NCBI RefSeq assembly: GCF_025558485.1
Contig: NZ_CP102930.1
Location: forward strand, 2,480,001 to 2,544,000
From: Bdellovibrio bacteriovorus
GTDB lineage: Bacteria > Bdellovibrionota > Bdellovibrionia > Bdellovibrionales > Bdellovibrionaceae
DNA: 64,000 nucleotides
Reading direction: 5' to 3'
A model generated the notes under the pieces. The model saw only the letters and a list, made by a program, of their open reading frames with translations, was not told the origin of the DNA and ran no database searches. Positions 1 to 9,806 of the stretch are shown piece after piece. How positions within the stretch are numbered: position 1 is the stretch's first letter; the number at the start of each line of letters is the position of its first letter. Position numbers and translations under genes: made by a program.

Positions 1-2
1 CT

Positions 3-3000
3 GTGGTTTCGTCTTTGGCTTTGAACAATGGCGCGGCGGTGACCAACTCTTTGTCGGCCACTGTGAACAGTGCTGTCAGTGACGTCACAGAAATGCTTCT
101 GACCTCGAATGCCACTTGCACGGGAGGATCTTGGGTTGCTTACAATACTTCAGCTTCCTGGACTTTAACCAGTGCCAATGCAACAAACACGGTCTATGCA
201 AAATTCAGAGATGCCAATGGCAATGAAACTGCGTGCTTAAACGATGATATTTTGCACGACAATATCGCTCCGACACTGGCATTTACTGCGCCGACTGCCG
301 GCGCTTTGGTGCATTCAGGAAATGTCACGGCCTTCACGGTCAGTGGCACTTGCTCCGAAGACACCCGCTCCATCACACTTTCAGGACCGGCTTCTTTCAC
401 TGGAACCACTCTCTGTAACGGCAGCAGTTTTTCTGCTATTTTAGACCTCAGTGTGCTGCCCCAGGGAACATTCCAGCTGACCGCCACCTTAAATGATGCT
501 GCGGGGAATTCTCAGGCGGCGAACTCCCCGACTTACCTGAAAGACACGGACGGTCCCACAGGGGCCCTTAGCATCAATGCCGGGGCCGCGACAACCAATG
601 ATCTGGATGTGACTCTGGGCCTTACGGGCACCGATGCGGATGAAATGTATATTTCAAATACAGCAGGATGTTCTACGGGCGGCACATGGGAAAGCTTTGC
701 CGCCAGCAAAACCTGGACACTGCCTACGGCGGACACCTTAAACACCGTCTATGTTAAGTACAGAGACAGTGCGGGAAATACATCTCCTTGCTATAGTGAC
801 GACATCACTCACATCAGCACCATTCCTTCCCTGTCACTGGCATCACCAGTGGATGGAAGCTATGTCAATCTTGCCAATGTTTCGGCCTTTGTGCTTTCCG
901 GAGCTTGTTCAGAAGAAGGACGTCCCGTAAGTATTTCTGTGACCGGGCAAAGTGCAACGTCAGCCACTTGCGCCAGCGGGGCTTGGACGAAAACTTTGGA
1001 TCTCAGTGCCTCACCTCAAGGCAATCTGACTTTCACGCTGAACCACACTCGCGCCAATGGGGCGGCTGCTTCGGAAGTGAACAAGGTCTTTGCCAAAGAC
1101 ACCGTGGTCCCCACCGTGGATAGTTTTGTCATCAATAATAACGATGTCTATACCAACAGTTTGAGTGCGACCCTTTCCAGCTCCACCACTGACGGTGTTC
1201 AGATGTACGCCACTAATACGGCATTATGCTTAAGTGGCGGCGCGTGGGAAACTTTTGCGACCAGCAAGTCCTGGACGCTTCCTACAGCGAACAACACTAA
1301 CACCATCTATTTCAAAGTTCGCGATGTTGCGGGCAATGAATCGGATTGTGCGTTTGATTCGATCATTCATGACTCTGTGACGCCCACCGTGTCTTTGACT
1401 TCTCCGGTGGCGGGAACATTTATTAATTCCATCAATCAGGTGGCCTTTGCCCTGTCAGGCGCTTGTTCTGAAAATGGTCAGGCGGTGAATCTGTCTGTCA
1501 CCGACCAGCCAGGTGTCACTGGCAGCGCCACCTGTACGGGAAACACCTGGTCCACGACTCTTGACGTAAGTTCCCTTGCAAACACCTCCGGCACTCCTTA
1601 CACGGTTGTGGCATCACACAGCCGTGTCAGTGGTAACAACATCACTGCCAGTTCGACTTATCCTAAGGATGCGCAAGCTCCGGCGGCGGCCACCTTATCC
1701 GGGGCGCCGACGGGAACCAATCTGGTGAATAATTTGAATGTCACCGTGGGTGGCACGGACATCAGTCATTACCGCTATTTTATTGTACCCCCGGGAGGAA
1801 GCGAAGTCTGCACCAACAGCGCTGCCTACACGGGCAGTGACCTTGCTGTTGCCACGAAAATCACTGACGCTCTTTCCGCACAGGGATCTTACAAACTGTG
1901 TGTCTTTGGTCGCGATGCGGCTGGGAACTGGGCCACGTCGGCCACTGAAGCCACTTGGGTACGTGACACACAAGGTCCGGTGATTCTGAATGTAGATGCC
2001 ATCACTGCTGATGGCATCTACGGTCCGGGCCAGACCATTCAGGTCCGTGTGAACTTTGATGAAAACGTGACGGTCGTAGGAACTCCCCGCCTGACTTTGG
2101 AAACCGGCAGCGCGGATCGTGAGGCGATGTATGCCAGCGGTTCTGGCACGACGTCTCTGGTCTTTACCTATCAAGTACAGGCCAACGATCAAAATCCGGA
2201 TTTGGATTACACCAGCACTTCGGCTTTGGCACTTAGCGGGGCCACCCTTCGTGATGCCTTGAACAACAATGCCACATTAACGCTGCCAGCACCGGGTTCT
2301 GCGAATTCTTTGGCCGGCACCAAAGATATCAATATCGACGCCTACTCAAGTCCGCTAGCCAAGGCCATTTTAGGCAATGTCCCTATGGGCGCAGACTCCA
2401 ATGACAGCCTGAACATCGCCGTCACCGGCCTTGATGTGGTGGCCTACAAATACAAAGTGGGACTTTACGATACGACGGATTGTTCCAGCGCCGCAGACTA
2501 TTCCGGCGAAATCGCCGCAGCCACGCCGATCACCAACGATATTAGTGCTCACCCAAGATATTCGATCTTCAAAATCTGCGTCCTTGGCAAAGACAGTTCC
2601 GGAAACTGGCAAAAGACCTTCACGGCCACGCAGGCGCAGTGGCACTACTCTGAAAACATCCCGACCTATAATCTTTGCGACACAGTGAAATCATCCACGG
2701 CCCCCAAAGGCCGTCTGTATGACTCTGGAGGACCTACCGCAGACTATAACAACAATGAAACCATTGCGAACTGCTACTTCTCCATCACGACGGGCGCCGC
2801 CATTTCGGCCTTGATATCCTATGATACGGAAAACAATACGAACTACGACTTCTTACGACTGCGCGAAACCGGAGCTGCGGGAGCCATTCTTCTCGGGCCT
2901 GTTGCAGGCACAGTTTACAACACTCCTGTAGCTTCAACTTCAGGCACCCTGTATGCCGAGTTTAAAAGTGACACTTCTGTAGTGAAATCCGGAATCATCC

Positions 3001-6000
3001 TTTCATGGGGCGGCATTCCCAACTTATCCCCGACGCTGGCTTTTGCCTCAACTCTAAATACCACGCCCAATACTGTTTACACAAAAACAGCCACAGCTTT
3101 GGGCCTGAGCACGGCAACAGTGTTCTCAGTTTCGGGTTATGATGCGGAAATCCGCAATATCACTGCCGGAACTGGTTTTGGATCTTCAGTTTTGGTAGCG
3201 CCGGGGGATAGCGTTGAAGTTCGCATGACCTCTCCTAACGCCAACGACCAGTATCGTCTGGCGCACATCCGGGCTGGTGATGTCAGTTACTACTGGACAG
3301 TGGCCACGCCATTGACACCGACGGCGGTTTCCCATGTGACCTCGAGCAACGCCAATGGCACCTATAAGCCCGGCGATGTCATTGATATTCAGGTGGTCTT
3401 TACAAAACCTGTGACCGTGGTAAGTCCGACCCCGTCCCTGTCCTTAAATTCGGGTTCTGGTATTCTGGCCACTTATCTTAGCGGCAGTGGTTCGACCGAA
3501 CTAACGTTCCGTTATACAGTGACCTATGAAAACACTGCCGCCGATCTGGATTATTCCACAACCTCCGTCACAAATGGGACCTCCATCAAAGATGTCCTGA
3601 ACAACAATGCCACAACAACGCTGCCAGCAGTGGGTTCCGCAAATTCATTGGCGGGCCGAAAAGATATTATTATTGAGGGCTATCCTGCGGTGATTGCCTA
3701 TGCCACAAATGTTCCGGCTTCCAATTCAGCCGCGACCTCTTTGGATGTCACCGTCGGCGGAACGAACGTGGTGGCTTACAAATACAAACTGGGTACTGCG
3801 GCAACGACAGACTGTCTGGCTGCCACTTCATACAGTGCAGAAACGGACATCAGCGCCAATATCACGGCGGATCTCACCACCCTCCCTGACGACGAGCGCC
3901 TGAAGCTTTGTCTTTTGGGTAAACACACCAATGGCACCTGGCAGCCCCTGTGGCATCCAAGTGAATATCAATGGGATCGCTACAACGTTCAAAATCATAA
4001 TACTTTGTGCGTAAACTCTGCCACCACCGCCACAGCCGGATTCCTGTATGACTCGGGCGGACCAAGTGGCATGTATAACAACAACGAAACATGTCAGTTT
4101 GAAATCAACACGGGCGCACCGATCACGCTGTCCTTCCTGACCTTCAACACCGAGGCTGCTTGGGATAAGGTGACTGTCTATGATGGCACGACAGCAGGAA
4201 CCGTTCTGCTGAACAATGTGTCCGGGACCGCAATTCCCGCAAGTCAAACGGCCAACTCCGGCAAGATGACGTTCCGATTCACCTCTGACGGCAGTGCCAT
4301 TCGCGACGGCTGGATCGCCTACTGGGGCAACGTGGGCCCATTAATGTCATCAGCCCCTATATTCACGAAAGTTCACAATGCAACATTGAATACGCGCTAT
4401 ACTACTGCCAATGTCACGCTGGGTACCATCAGCCAGGCTTCCATTGCCACCATCACCGGCCATGATGCGCTCATTCGCAATGTGACCACGGGCAGCTACT
4501 GGGGCACTTCTGTGCCCGTCAGTTCCGGCAACGTCATCCAACTTCGCATGACGTCCCCAAGTGCCAATGCTCAAACTCATACCGCCAGTGTCACCATTGG
4601 TAATGTCGTCGGCACTTGGGAAATCAGCACCCCATATCCGGCACCAACGCCAACGCTGAACGGATACCCGGTGGGTGTTTCTCTGACGACCACTCTGAAT
4701 GTCACAGTTTCCGGTTTCCGCGTAAGCCAATACAAAAAAGCCATCATCACATCCGGCACCTGTGCGACAGCATCCTATTCCGGAGCCGTGGCTGCGAGCA
4801 CCGTGATCACCGACAATATTTCCGCCTTGCCAAATGGGCCAGTCACCTTGTGCGTTCTGGGTGGCGATCAGGTGAATCTGTTCCAGAGTCCGGCAGATGC
4901 CGTTTCTGTAACATGGTCCAAGGACAGCATTTCCACTTTGAATATCACCAGCACCCTGATGAACCGGGTTCAGGAAGGTGTTGGAGATCAGACGATCACC
5001 GTCAGCCTAAGTCCTGCGAAATTCTACGACGTGACTGCCTACTATAAAATCACAGGTGATGCCGTAAATCCGGATCATCACAATCTGACATCGGGCTTTA
5101 TCACCATTCCGGCCAATACCACCACAGCCAATATCACCGTCAACTTCCCGGATAACAATCTGACAGACGGTGAAAAACTGATGAATCTGCACTTCACCCA
5201 TACCGACGCTCCGGCCGCCGTACTGGGTATTAACTATCAAACCCAGTACTTCATCGCCGATGACGAAATGAACCTGAAGGCCTCGGCTCTGTCCATCAGC
5301 CGCGGACACCAGTGTGCGATCATGGAAGACACCTCCCTGCGCTGCTGGGGTGGTAATATGAGCCGCCAAGTGACTGGCGCCAACACCGACTTCCAGGACA
5401 TTGCCGTCCCAGTCACAATCGCAGGTGTTGCGGGCTTCCGCAGTGTCGCCACGGGTGAGGCTCATACTTGCGCTGTCTCCTTGGACAACAGACTCTTCTG
5501 CTGGGGAAACACTGACGACGGTCAAGTCGGCGGTGGTTCCAGTTCGGGAACTCAGAGTTCTCCGCTGCATATTGATACTGGTACGACTTATCTGTCGGTT
5601 GTATCCGGAGATCTGCACACCTGCGCCCTGACCACTGACAACAAAATCAAATGCTGGGGCCGCAACGATTACGGACAACTGGGTCTGGGGGACACCACCG
5701 AAAGAACTTCCCCGACGGACACCGACAATGCTTCTTCTTACAAATATCTGACAGCTGGTTCGCGTTCGACCTGTGCAATCCGCATGGATGATAAGCTGTT
5801 CTGCTGGGGATATAATGCAAACTACCAACTGGGCGATGGTTCTGCGACAGCTAAAAATCTGCCTGCTGCCATCGATGCAACGGAATCTTATAAAATGGTG
5901 GCAGTGGGTTCTAAGCATGGTTGTGCCATCACATTAACTGACAACATGAAATGCTGGGGCACGAACAACTACGGTCAGGTTGGAGACAACAGCCTAACCA

Positions 6001-7532
6001 CCCGCTCCCAACCGGTGGCCGTTTATGGGGGCGGACTTTATAAATTTATCTCCGTCAATGACGACAGCACGAATTCCACAGCTCGTGGCTTTACTTGCGC
6101 CATTACCACGGCCGATGTGCTGCAATGCTGGGGTGCCAATATGATGATGCAGGTGGCGGACCCGTCCCTGTCAGCACGGAATCAGCCAACCGTTGTGGAT
6201 GCCGGAACGACTTACAGCGATGTTCGCACCTCTGCAGCCCGAGCTTGCGGTATTACTCAAACCGGTGCCCTGAAATGCTGGGGGAACCTGAATGGCGATA
6301 TAGCGCCTTATAACGGATATGCCTATGGCTCCGGAAATTTCTATCATATGTTCTCGCCAAAAATGGTTCCGGTTCTGGATACAACCTTCACCAAGCTGTC
6401 TGTATTCGGCGCGGATGCCATCGGGGATTCATCCTCGGGGACCTGTGGTCTTTCCTCTAATAAACTTTTCTGCTGGGGCAGTATGTCCACCGCCTACGGC
6501 CCCTTCGGGGATGGCACAGAGGCCACATCTGTGCGTCGTTCGGCTCCGGTGATGATTGATCCAACCACGAATTACAGTTATCTGTCGCCAAAACGTCACT
6601 TTGATGTCTGCGCCGTCACCAGCACCGGCCAAATGAAATGCTGGGGAACCAACACAGTCGGAGAACTGGGCGAAGCTGCCGCCGTCGGACAGACGGTCTC
6701 TTCTCCGAAATTGGCAGACAGCACCGCCTCTTATAGCAAGGTTATTTCCTACGAAAATGCCACTTGCGGAATCACCACCACAGGCGTTTTGAAATGTTCC
6801 GGCTACAATGCTTTTGGACGACTGGGACTGGGGGACACCACGAACCGCACGACTTTCACAGTTGTGGATGACGGTGTTTCCTACAGTGACATTGACATCG
6901 GCGCAGGCCATATGTGCGGAATCACCACAACAGGTGTTTTAAAATGCTGGGGATCAAACAGCGCCGGACAAATTGCAAAAAATTCCGGCACCAGCTCTTA
7001 TTATCTGCCGGATGTGGTGGATTCCGGTGTTGCCTATGTCAAGATTGCCGTGGGACCGTATCATTCCTGCGGCATCACCGCCGCGAACAAACTGAAGTGC
7101 TGGGGACAGAACTTCAACGGCCTGCTGGGAGACGGAACCACCATGAACAGATATACTCCGACTCCGACCGATGCCACAGCTGATTACTCTGACATCTCAG
7201 CAGCACCAACGCACACTTGCGGTGTTTCAGCAGGACAAATCAAATGCTGGGGGAACTCGACAGCATCAGGACTGGGAACACCCCACTTTGTGGGAAGTAA
7301 CTCTGTGAATCACCTGCCCACTGTCGTGGACAGTGGAACAACGACCTATACCGCCGTTTATGCCGCGAACTATGCGACTTGCGGAAAAACCTCCGGCGGA
7401 GAAGTTCGCTGCGTGGGCCGCGCGCACGGAAATAATTTCGGGTTCGTGGACGCCGGAAGTTTCAAAACCTTCCCGGGCACCGCCAACGGTATCTATCACC
7501 CGACGTTCATTCACAAATGGCAAGGATATTGA
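3..7532 (+). CDS. Giant secreted Ig-like/CUB/Calx-beta/RCC1 repeat surface protein (5' end outside window)
   Basis: The frame is open from the first bases, so the true start lies upstream; about 2,509 residues are visible. Residues 1 to about 880 are tandem bacterial Ig-like beta-sandwich modules of roughly 120 residues, with recurring Asp-Thr/Pro-Thr boundaries. Two CUB-like modules follow at about 889-1008 and 1333-1443; each has a YDSGGP motif then YNNNET. A related beta-sandwich module occurs twice (about 660-780 and 1110-1225), and both copies end in an SANSLAG motif. A Calx-beta-like module covers about 1642-1756. From about 1760 to the end there are 14 RCC1-type blades, most with the signature C-x-W-G. 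The composition is rich in Thr, Ser, Ala and Gly with few Lys, as in exported adhesins. Binding to other cells or surfaces is inference; no anchor is seen at the C-terminus. The domain calls are from visible motifs only. Confidence 0.85.
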   Translation: MVSSLALNNGAAVTNSLSATVNSAVSDVTEMLLTSNATCTGGSWVAYNTSASWTLTSANATNTVYAKFRDANGNETACLNDDILHDNIAPTLAFTAPTAGALVHSGNVTAFTVSGTCSEDTRSITLSGPASFTGTTLCNGSSFSAILDLSVLPQGTFQLTATLNDAAGNSQAANSPTYLKDTDGPTGALSINAGAATTNDLDVTLGLTGTDADEMYISNTAGCSTGGTWESFAASKTWTLPTADTLNTVYVKYRDSAGNTSPCYSDDITHISTIPSLSLASPVDGSYVNLANVSAFVLSGACSEEGRPVSISVTGQSATSATCASGAWTKTLDLSASPQGNLTFTLNHTRANGAAASEVNKVFAKDTVVPTVDSFVINNNDVYTNSLSATLSSSTTDGVQMYATNTALCLSGGAWETFATSKSWTLPTANNTNTIYFKVRDVAGNESDCAFDSIIHDSVTPTVSLTSPVAGTFINSINQVAFALSGACSENGQAVNLSVTDQPGVTGSATCTGNTWSTTLDVSSLANTSGTPYTVVASHSRVSGNNITASSTYPKDAQAPAAATLSGAPTGTNLVNNLNVTVGGTDISHYRYFIVPPGGSEVCTNSAAYTGSDLAVATKITDALSAQGSYKLCVFGRDAAGNWATSATEATWVRDTQGPVILNVDAITADGIYGPGQTIQVRVNFDENVTVVGTPRLTLETGSADREAMYASGSGTTSLVFTYQVQANDQNPDLDYTSTSALALSGATLRDALNNNATLTLPAPGSANSLAGTKDINIDAYSSPLAKAILGNVPMGADSNDSLNIAVTGLDVVAYKYKVGLYDTTDCSSAADYSGEIAAATPITNDISAHPRYSIFKICVLGKDSSGNWQKTFTATQAQWHYSENIPTYNLCDTVKSSTAPKGRLYDSGGPTADYNNNETIANCYFSITTGAAISALISYDTENNTNYDFLRLRETGAAGAILLGPVAGTVYNTPVASTSGTLYAEFKSDTSVVKSGIILSWGGIPNLSPTLAFASTLNTTPNTVYTKTATALGLSTATVFSVSGYDAEIRNITAGTGFGSSVLVAPGDSVEVRMTSPNANDQYRLAHIRAGDVSYYWTVATPLTPTAVSHVTSSNANGTYKPGDVIDIQVVFTKPVTVVSPTPSLSLNSGSGILATYLSGSGSTELTFRYTVTYENTAADLDYSTTSVTNGTSIKDVLNNNATTTLPAVGSANSLAGRKDIIIEGYPAVIAYATNVPASNSAATSLDVTVGGTNVVAYKYKLGTAATTDCLAATSYSAETDISANITADLTTLPDDERLKLCLLGKHTNGTWQPLWHPSEYQWDRYNVQNHNTLCVNSATTATAGFLYDSGGPSGMYNNNETCQFEINTGAPITLSFLTFNTEAAWDKVTVYDGTTAGTVLLNNVSGTAIPASQTANSGKMTFRFTSDGSAIRDGWIAYWGNVGPLMSSAPIFTKVHNATLNTRYTTANVTLGTISQASIATITGHDALIRNVTTGSYWGTSVPVSSGNVIQLRMTSPSANAQTHTASVTIGNVVGTWEISTPYPAPTPTLNGYPVGVSLTTTLNVTVSGFRVSQYKKAIITSGTCATASYSGAVAASTVITDNISALPNGPVTLCVLGGDQVNLFQSPADAVSVTWSKDSISTLNITSTLMNRVQEGVGDQTITVSLSPAKFYDVTAYYKITGDAVNPDHHNLTSGFITIPANTTTANITVNFPDNNLTDGEKLMNLHFTHTDAPAAVLGINYQTQYFIADDEMNLKASALSISRGHQCAIMEDTSLRCWGGNMSRQVTGANTDFQDIAVPVTIAGVAGFRSVATGEAHTCAVSLDNRLFCWGNTDDGQVGGGSSSGTQSSPLHIDTGTTYLSVVSGDLHTCALTTDNKIKCWGRNDYGQLGLGDTTERTSPTDTDNASSYKYLTAGSRSTCAIRMDDKLFCWGYNANYQLGDGSATAKNLPAAIDATESYKMVAVGSKHGCAITLTDNMKCWGTNNYGQVGDNSLTTRSQPVAVYGGGLYKFISVNDDSTNSTARGFTCAITTADVLQCWGANMMMQVADPSLSARNQPTVVDAGTTYSDVRTSAARACGITQTGALKCWGNLNGDIAPYNGYAYGSGNFYHMFSPKMVPVLDTTFTKLSVFGADAIGDSSSGTCGLSSNKLFCWGSMSTAYGPFGDGTEATSVRRSAPVMIDPTTNYSYLSPKRHFDVCAVTSTGQMKCWGTNTVGELGEAAAVGQTVSSPKLADSTASYSKVISYENATCGITTTGVLKCSGYNAFGRLGLGDTTNRTTFTVVDDGVSYSDIDIGAGHMCGITTTGVLKCWGSNSAGQIAKNSGTSSYYLPDVVDSGVAYVKIAVGPYHSCGITAANKLKCWGQNFNGLLGDGTTMNRYTPTPTDATADYSDISAAPTHTCGVSAGQIKCWGNSTASGLGTPHFVGSNSVNHLPTVVDSGTTTYTAVYAANYATCGKTSGGEVRCVGRAHGNNFGFVDAGSFKTFPGTANGIYHPTFIHKWQGY

Positions 7533-7563
7533 CCTTCCTTTTAAACGTGGCAGAATTTCAGTC

Positions 7564-8586
7564 ATGATAACAACCGAAGTTCTGCCAAACTACCGCGCTT
7601 ACGAAACCCCTCAGTTCAAAATTGAAACTTTGCGAATTGAAAGCGACGCTCTTAAAGCCAATCCGCTGCAAGATCCTTCCGTGCGCTTTAATCCCCTGCT
7701 GCTCCCGCAAGGTCCCGGCCCCTGGCCGGTGGTGGTGGTTTTAAGCGGCTTTACTGGAAATGCGCCCTTTAACTTTAATGGCAAATTCAACGAAAAAAAC
7801 CCCGTTCAGGTTATCAACGAAGCCGCCGCCCGTGGCGAAGCCCCACAGGCCCTTTACGTTTTCGTTGATGCACTGACCACTTGGGGTGGTTCGCAGTTTA
7901 TAAACTCAACTGCCGTGGGAAATTACGAAGATTATATTATGACGGAACTGGTCCCGGCCGTGAAGTCACACTTTCCAGTGTCTGATAAGGCGTCACACTG
8001 GTGCGTGACCGGTGGGTCCAGCGGCGGTTACGGTGCCCTTCATCTGGGATCAAAATACCCTGAAGTGTTTGGTGTGATTGCCGCGATCGCACCGGATTCT
8101 TTCTTTGAAGCAAGTCTGCTATCTGAGTTTTATCAAACGGCCCCTCTGTGGGAAAAGTATCAGTCCGGCCTGAAAGCTCTGGAAGAACTGCGCAACGGCA
8201 GACTTACTAAAATGCGCAACTGGCACACACTCTTAAACGCTTTCGGAATGGCCGCTTGTTATGCGCCGAAGGGCGATCACGGCGACTTTCACTTCCCCTT
8301 GGAAAAGGACGGCACCCGCAACGAGACTGTGTGGGCAATGATCCTGGAAAAAGATCCTCTGCACTTTTTGCCAAAGCGCCTGAATGCTTTAAAAAACACG
8401 GCGATCTATCTGGATGTCGGCAACAAAGATAACTTCCATTTACAGTACGGCTGTCGCCAGATTTCCGGGATGTTTAAAAAGAATGGGATCAATCACGACT
8501 ATGTGGAATTTGACGGCAACCACTTCGACATCGGTGAAAGGCGCATTGAAGCGTGGCGCTGGTTGTCCACCCAATGGAGAACGTAA
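7564..8586 (+). CDS. Alpha/beta-hydrolase of the putative esterase (EstA/esterase D-like) family
   Basis: The product is 340 residues if translation starts at the ATG at 7564. The open frame extends upstream to 7333, but that would overlap the preceding gene, and similarity to hydrolases begins only after 7564. The core strand VVVVLSGFTGN (about residues 58-68) fits the oxyanion-loop region. The nucleophile motif GGSSGGYG places the catalytic Ser near residue 152. Likely acid and base residues lie in DVGNKDN and GNHFDIGER near the C-terminus. No signal peptide is seen, so it is probably cytoplasmic. The substrate cannot be told from sequence. It lies 31 bp after the giant surface protein, and its stop codon abuts the stop of dtd on the other strand. 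Confidence 0.8.
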   Translation: MITTEVLPNYRAYETPQFKIETLRIESDALKANPLQDPSVRFNPLLLPQGPGPWPVVVVLSGFTGNAPFNFNGKFNEKNPVQVINEAAARGEAPQALYVFVDALTTWGGSQFINSTAVGNYEDYIMTELVPAVKSHFPVSDKASHWCVTGGSSGGYGALHLGSKYPEVFGVIAAIAPDSFFEASLLSEFYQTAPLWEKYQSGLKALEELRNGRLTKMRNWHTLLNAFGMAACYAPKGDHGDFHFPLEKDGTRNETVWAMILEKDPLHFLPKRLNALKNTAIYLDVGNKDNFHLQYGCRQISGMFKKNGINHDYVEFDGNHFDIGERRIEAWRWLSTQWRT

Positions 8587-9024
8587 TCAAACTTCCAGAA
8601 TCAAAGTCACCGGGCCGTCATTCAGCAGACTGACTTTCATGTCGGCCCCGAATACTCCGCCGTATGTTTTGACTCCCTGGGATTCACTGAATGCCAAAGC
8701 CTTTTCGTAAAGCTCTTTGGCGCGATCCGGAAACTCCGCCCCGATGAAGCTTGGACGGTTCCCCTTTGAGGCATCCCCCAATAAAGTAAACTGCGACACG
8801 AGCAAATGCTCTCCACCGACGTCTTTTAACGACAGATTCATCTTGCCTGCTTCGTCCGGGAAAATTCGCAGTGCCAGGATTTTTTGCATCAGCTTTTGCA
8901 GCTGTTCTTCGCTGTCACCCTTGGCAACCCCCAGCAAAGTCAGAAAACCTTTGTCGATACTGGAGACGGTTTTTCCGTCAACCACGACCGAGGCATTTTG
9001 AACCCGTTGCACGACTGCTTTCAT
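8587..9024 (-). CDS. dtd: D-aminoacyl-tRNA deacylase
   Basis: This 145-residue protein is the normal length for DTD, which hydrolyses D-aminoacyl-tRNAs (and Gly-tRNA-Ala) to keep D-amino acids out of translation in the cytoplasm. The N-terminus MKAVVQRV, the [11 protein letters not shown] motif (the SQ-x-T-L active site, about residues 74-84) and a C-terminal [15 protein letters not shown] block that fits the GPVT cross-subunit motif are all present. The ATG at 9024 has a strong GGAGG Shine-Dalgarno sequence. It lies downstream of infC but is separated from it by a good terminator hairpin, so it may be read by partial read-through or from its own promoter. Confidence 0.95.
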   Translation of the reverse strand: MKAVVQRVQNASVVVDGKTVSSIDKGFLTLLGVAKGDSEEQLQKLMQKILALRIFPDEAGKMNLSLKDVGGEHLLVSQFTLLGDASKGNRPSFIGAEFPDRAKELYEKALAFSESQGVKTYGGVFGADMKVSLLNDGPVTLILEV

Positions 9025-9044
9025 TTGCGACCTCCTAAAACAAC

Positions 9045-9070
9045 AAAACCCACATTTTCATGTGGGTTTT
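9045..9070 (-). terminator. Rho-independent terminator after infC
   Basis: A perfect 11-bp stem (AAAACCCACAT / ATGTGGGTTTT) with a 4-base loop lies in the 66-bp gap between the infC stop and the dtd start. On the minus strand it is followed by a broken T-rich stretch. It probably ends most thrS-infC transcripts. Confidence 0.8.
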
Positions 9071-9090
9071 GCATTTGTCGACGGTGGTTT

Positions 9091-9756
9091 TTATTCCTCG
9101 TCGTCGCCTTCAACTTCTTCAAGCTCAGCAAGTTCTTTAGTGTCCTGCTTGGACTTGTTCGGGTGAAGCTTCTGGTATTCCTTGATCTTAAGTGGGTCTG
9201 GCCCCAGCATCAAGAACATGTTCTTACCTTCCATTTTCGGCTGAGCTTCAACCAAAGCCAGATCATCAACGAAAGCGATACATTTCTTCATCACTTCCAT
9301 ACCCAGCTCCTGGTGGGCCATCTCACGACCCATGAAACGCAAAGACACTTTCACTTTGTCGCCTTCCAACAGGAAACGGCGGGCGTGATTCATCTTGGTT
9401 TCAAAGTCATGCTGATCCGTGCGCGGACGCATTTGGATCTCTTTGATGGTCACAACGGTTTGCTTTTTACGAGCCGCAGTGGCCTGCTTCTTTTTCTCGT
9501 ACTTCCACTTGCCGTAGTCCATGATTTTACAAGTCGGTGGAGTCGCTGTTGGAGCAATCTCAAGAAGATCGAGGCCTCTATCTTCAGCAATACGTAACGC
9601 CTCAGGAACGGTCATCACGCCCAACATGTTACCTTCATCGTCGATAACACGAATTTGTTGCGCGCGAATCTCGCGGTTGACTCTCAAAGAGTCTTTAGAG
9701 TCTTTTTTATTACGGTCAAAACGACCGCCTCTAAAATTACCTTCAAACTTGCTAAT
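9091..9756 (-). CDS. infC: Translation initiation factor IF-3, probably starting at an ATT codon
   Basis: IF-3 binds the 30S subunit and checks the start codon-initiator tRNA pairing. The core is clear: RVNREIRAQQIRVID opens the N-domain, a Lys-rich linker follows, and the C-domain carries the VKVSLRFMGREMAH block. The C-terminal tail is acidic. The first conventional start in frame is TTG at 9687, but that would remove the usual basic N-terminal extension and has no ribosome site. An ATT codon at 9756 is in frame and lies 6 nt after a perfect GGAGG. It gives 221 residues starting (M)SKFEGNFRGGRFD. In E. coli infC also starts at AUU, which underlies IF-3 autoregulation, so I chose ATT. It sits 50 bp downstream of thrS, the classic thrS-infC order. 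Confidence 0.92.
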   Translation of the reverse strand: MSKFEGNFRGGRFDRNKKDSKDSLRVNREIRAQQIRVIDDEGNMLGVMTVPEALRIAEDRGLDLLEIAPTATPPTCKIMDYGKWKYEKKKQATAARKKQTVVTIKEIQMRPRTDQHDFETKMNHARRFLLEGDKVKVSLRFMGREMAHQELGMEVMKKCIAFVDDLALVEAQPKMEGKNMFLMLGPDPLKIKEYQKLHPNKSKQDTKELAELEEVEGDDEE

Positions 9757-9759
9757 GGT

Positions 9760-9805
9760 AAACCTCCGGGGTTTAGTTAAGTACCAGTGTCACTTCAGCG
9801 TGACA
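9760..9805 (-). promoter_or_regulatory. Two small hairpins in the thrS-infC spacer, one holding the infC ribosome site
   Basis: In mRNA sense, TGTCAC and GTGACA form a perfect 6-bp stem with a 6-base loop just after the thrS stop (9788-9805). Next, AAACC and GGTTT can pair around CCGGA (9760-9774). This second hairpin contains most of the infC Shine-Dalgarno sequence. It is weak (5 bp). A regulatory role is inference. Confidence 0.4.
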
Positions 9806-9806
9806 G

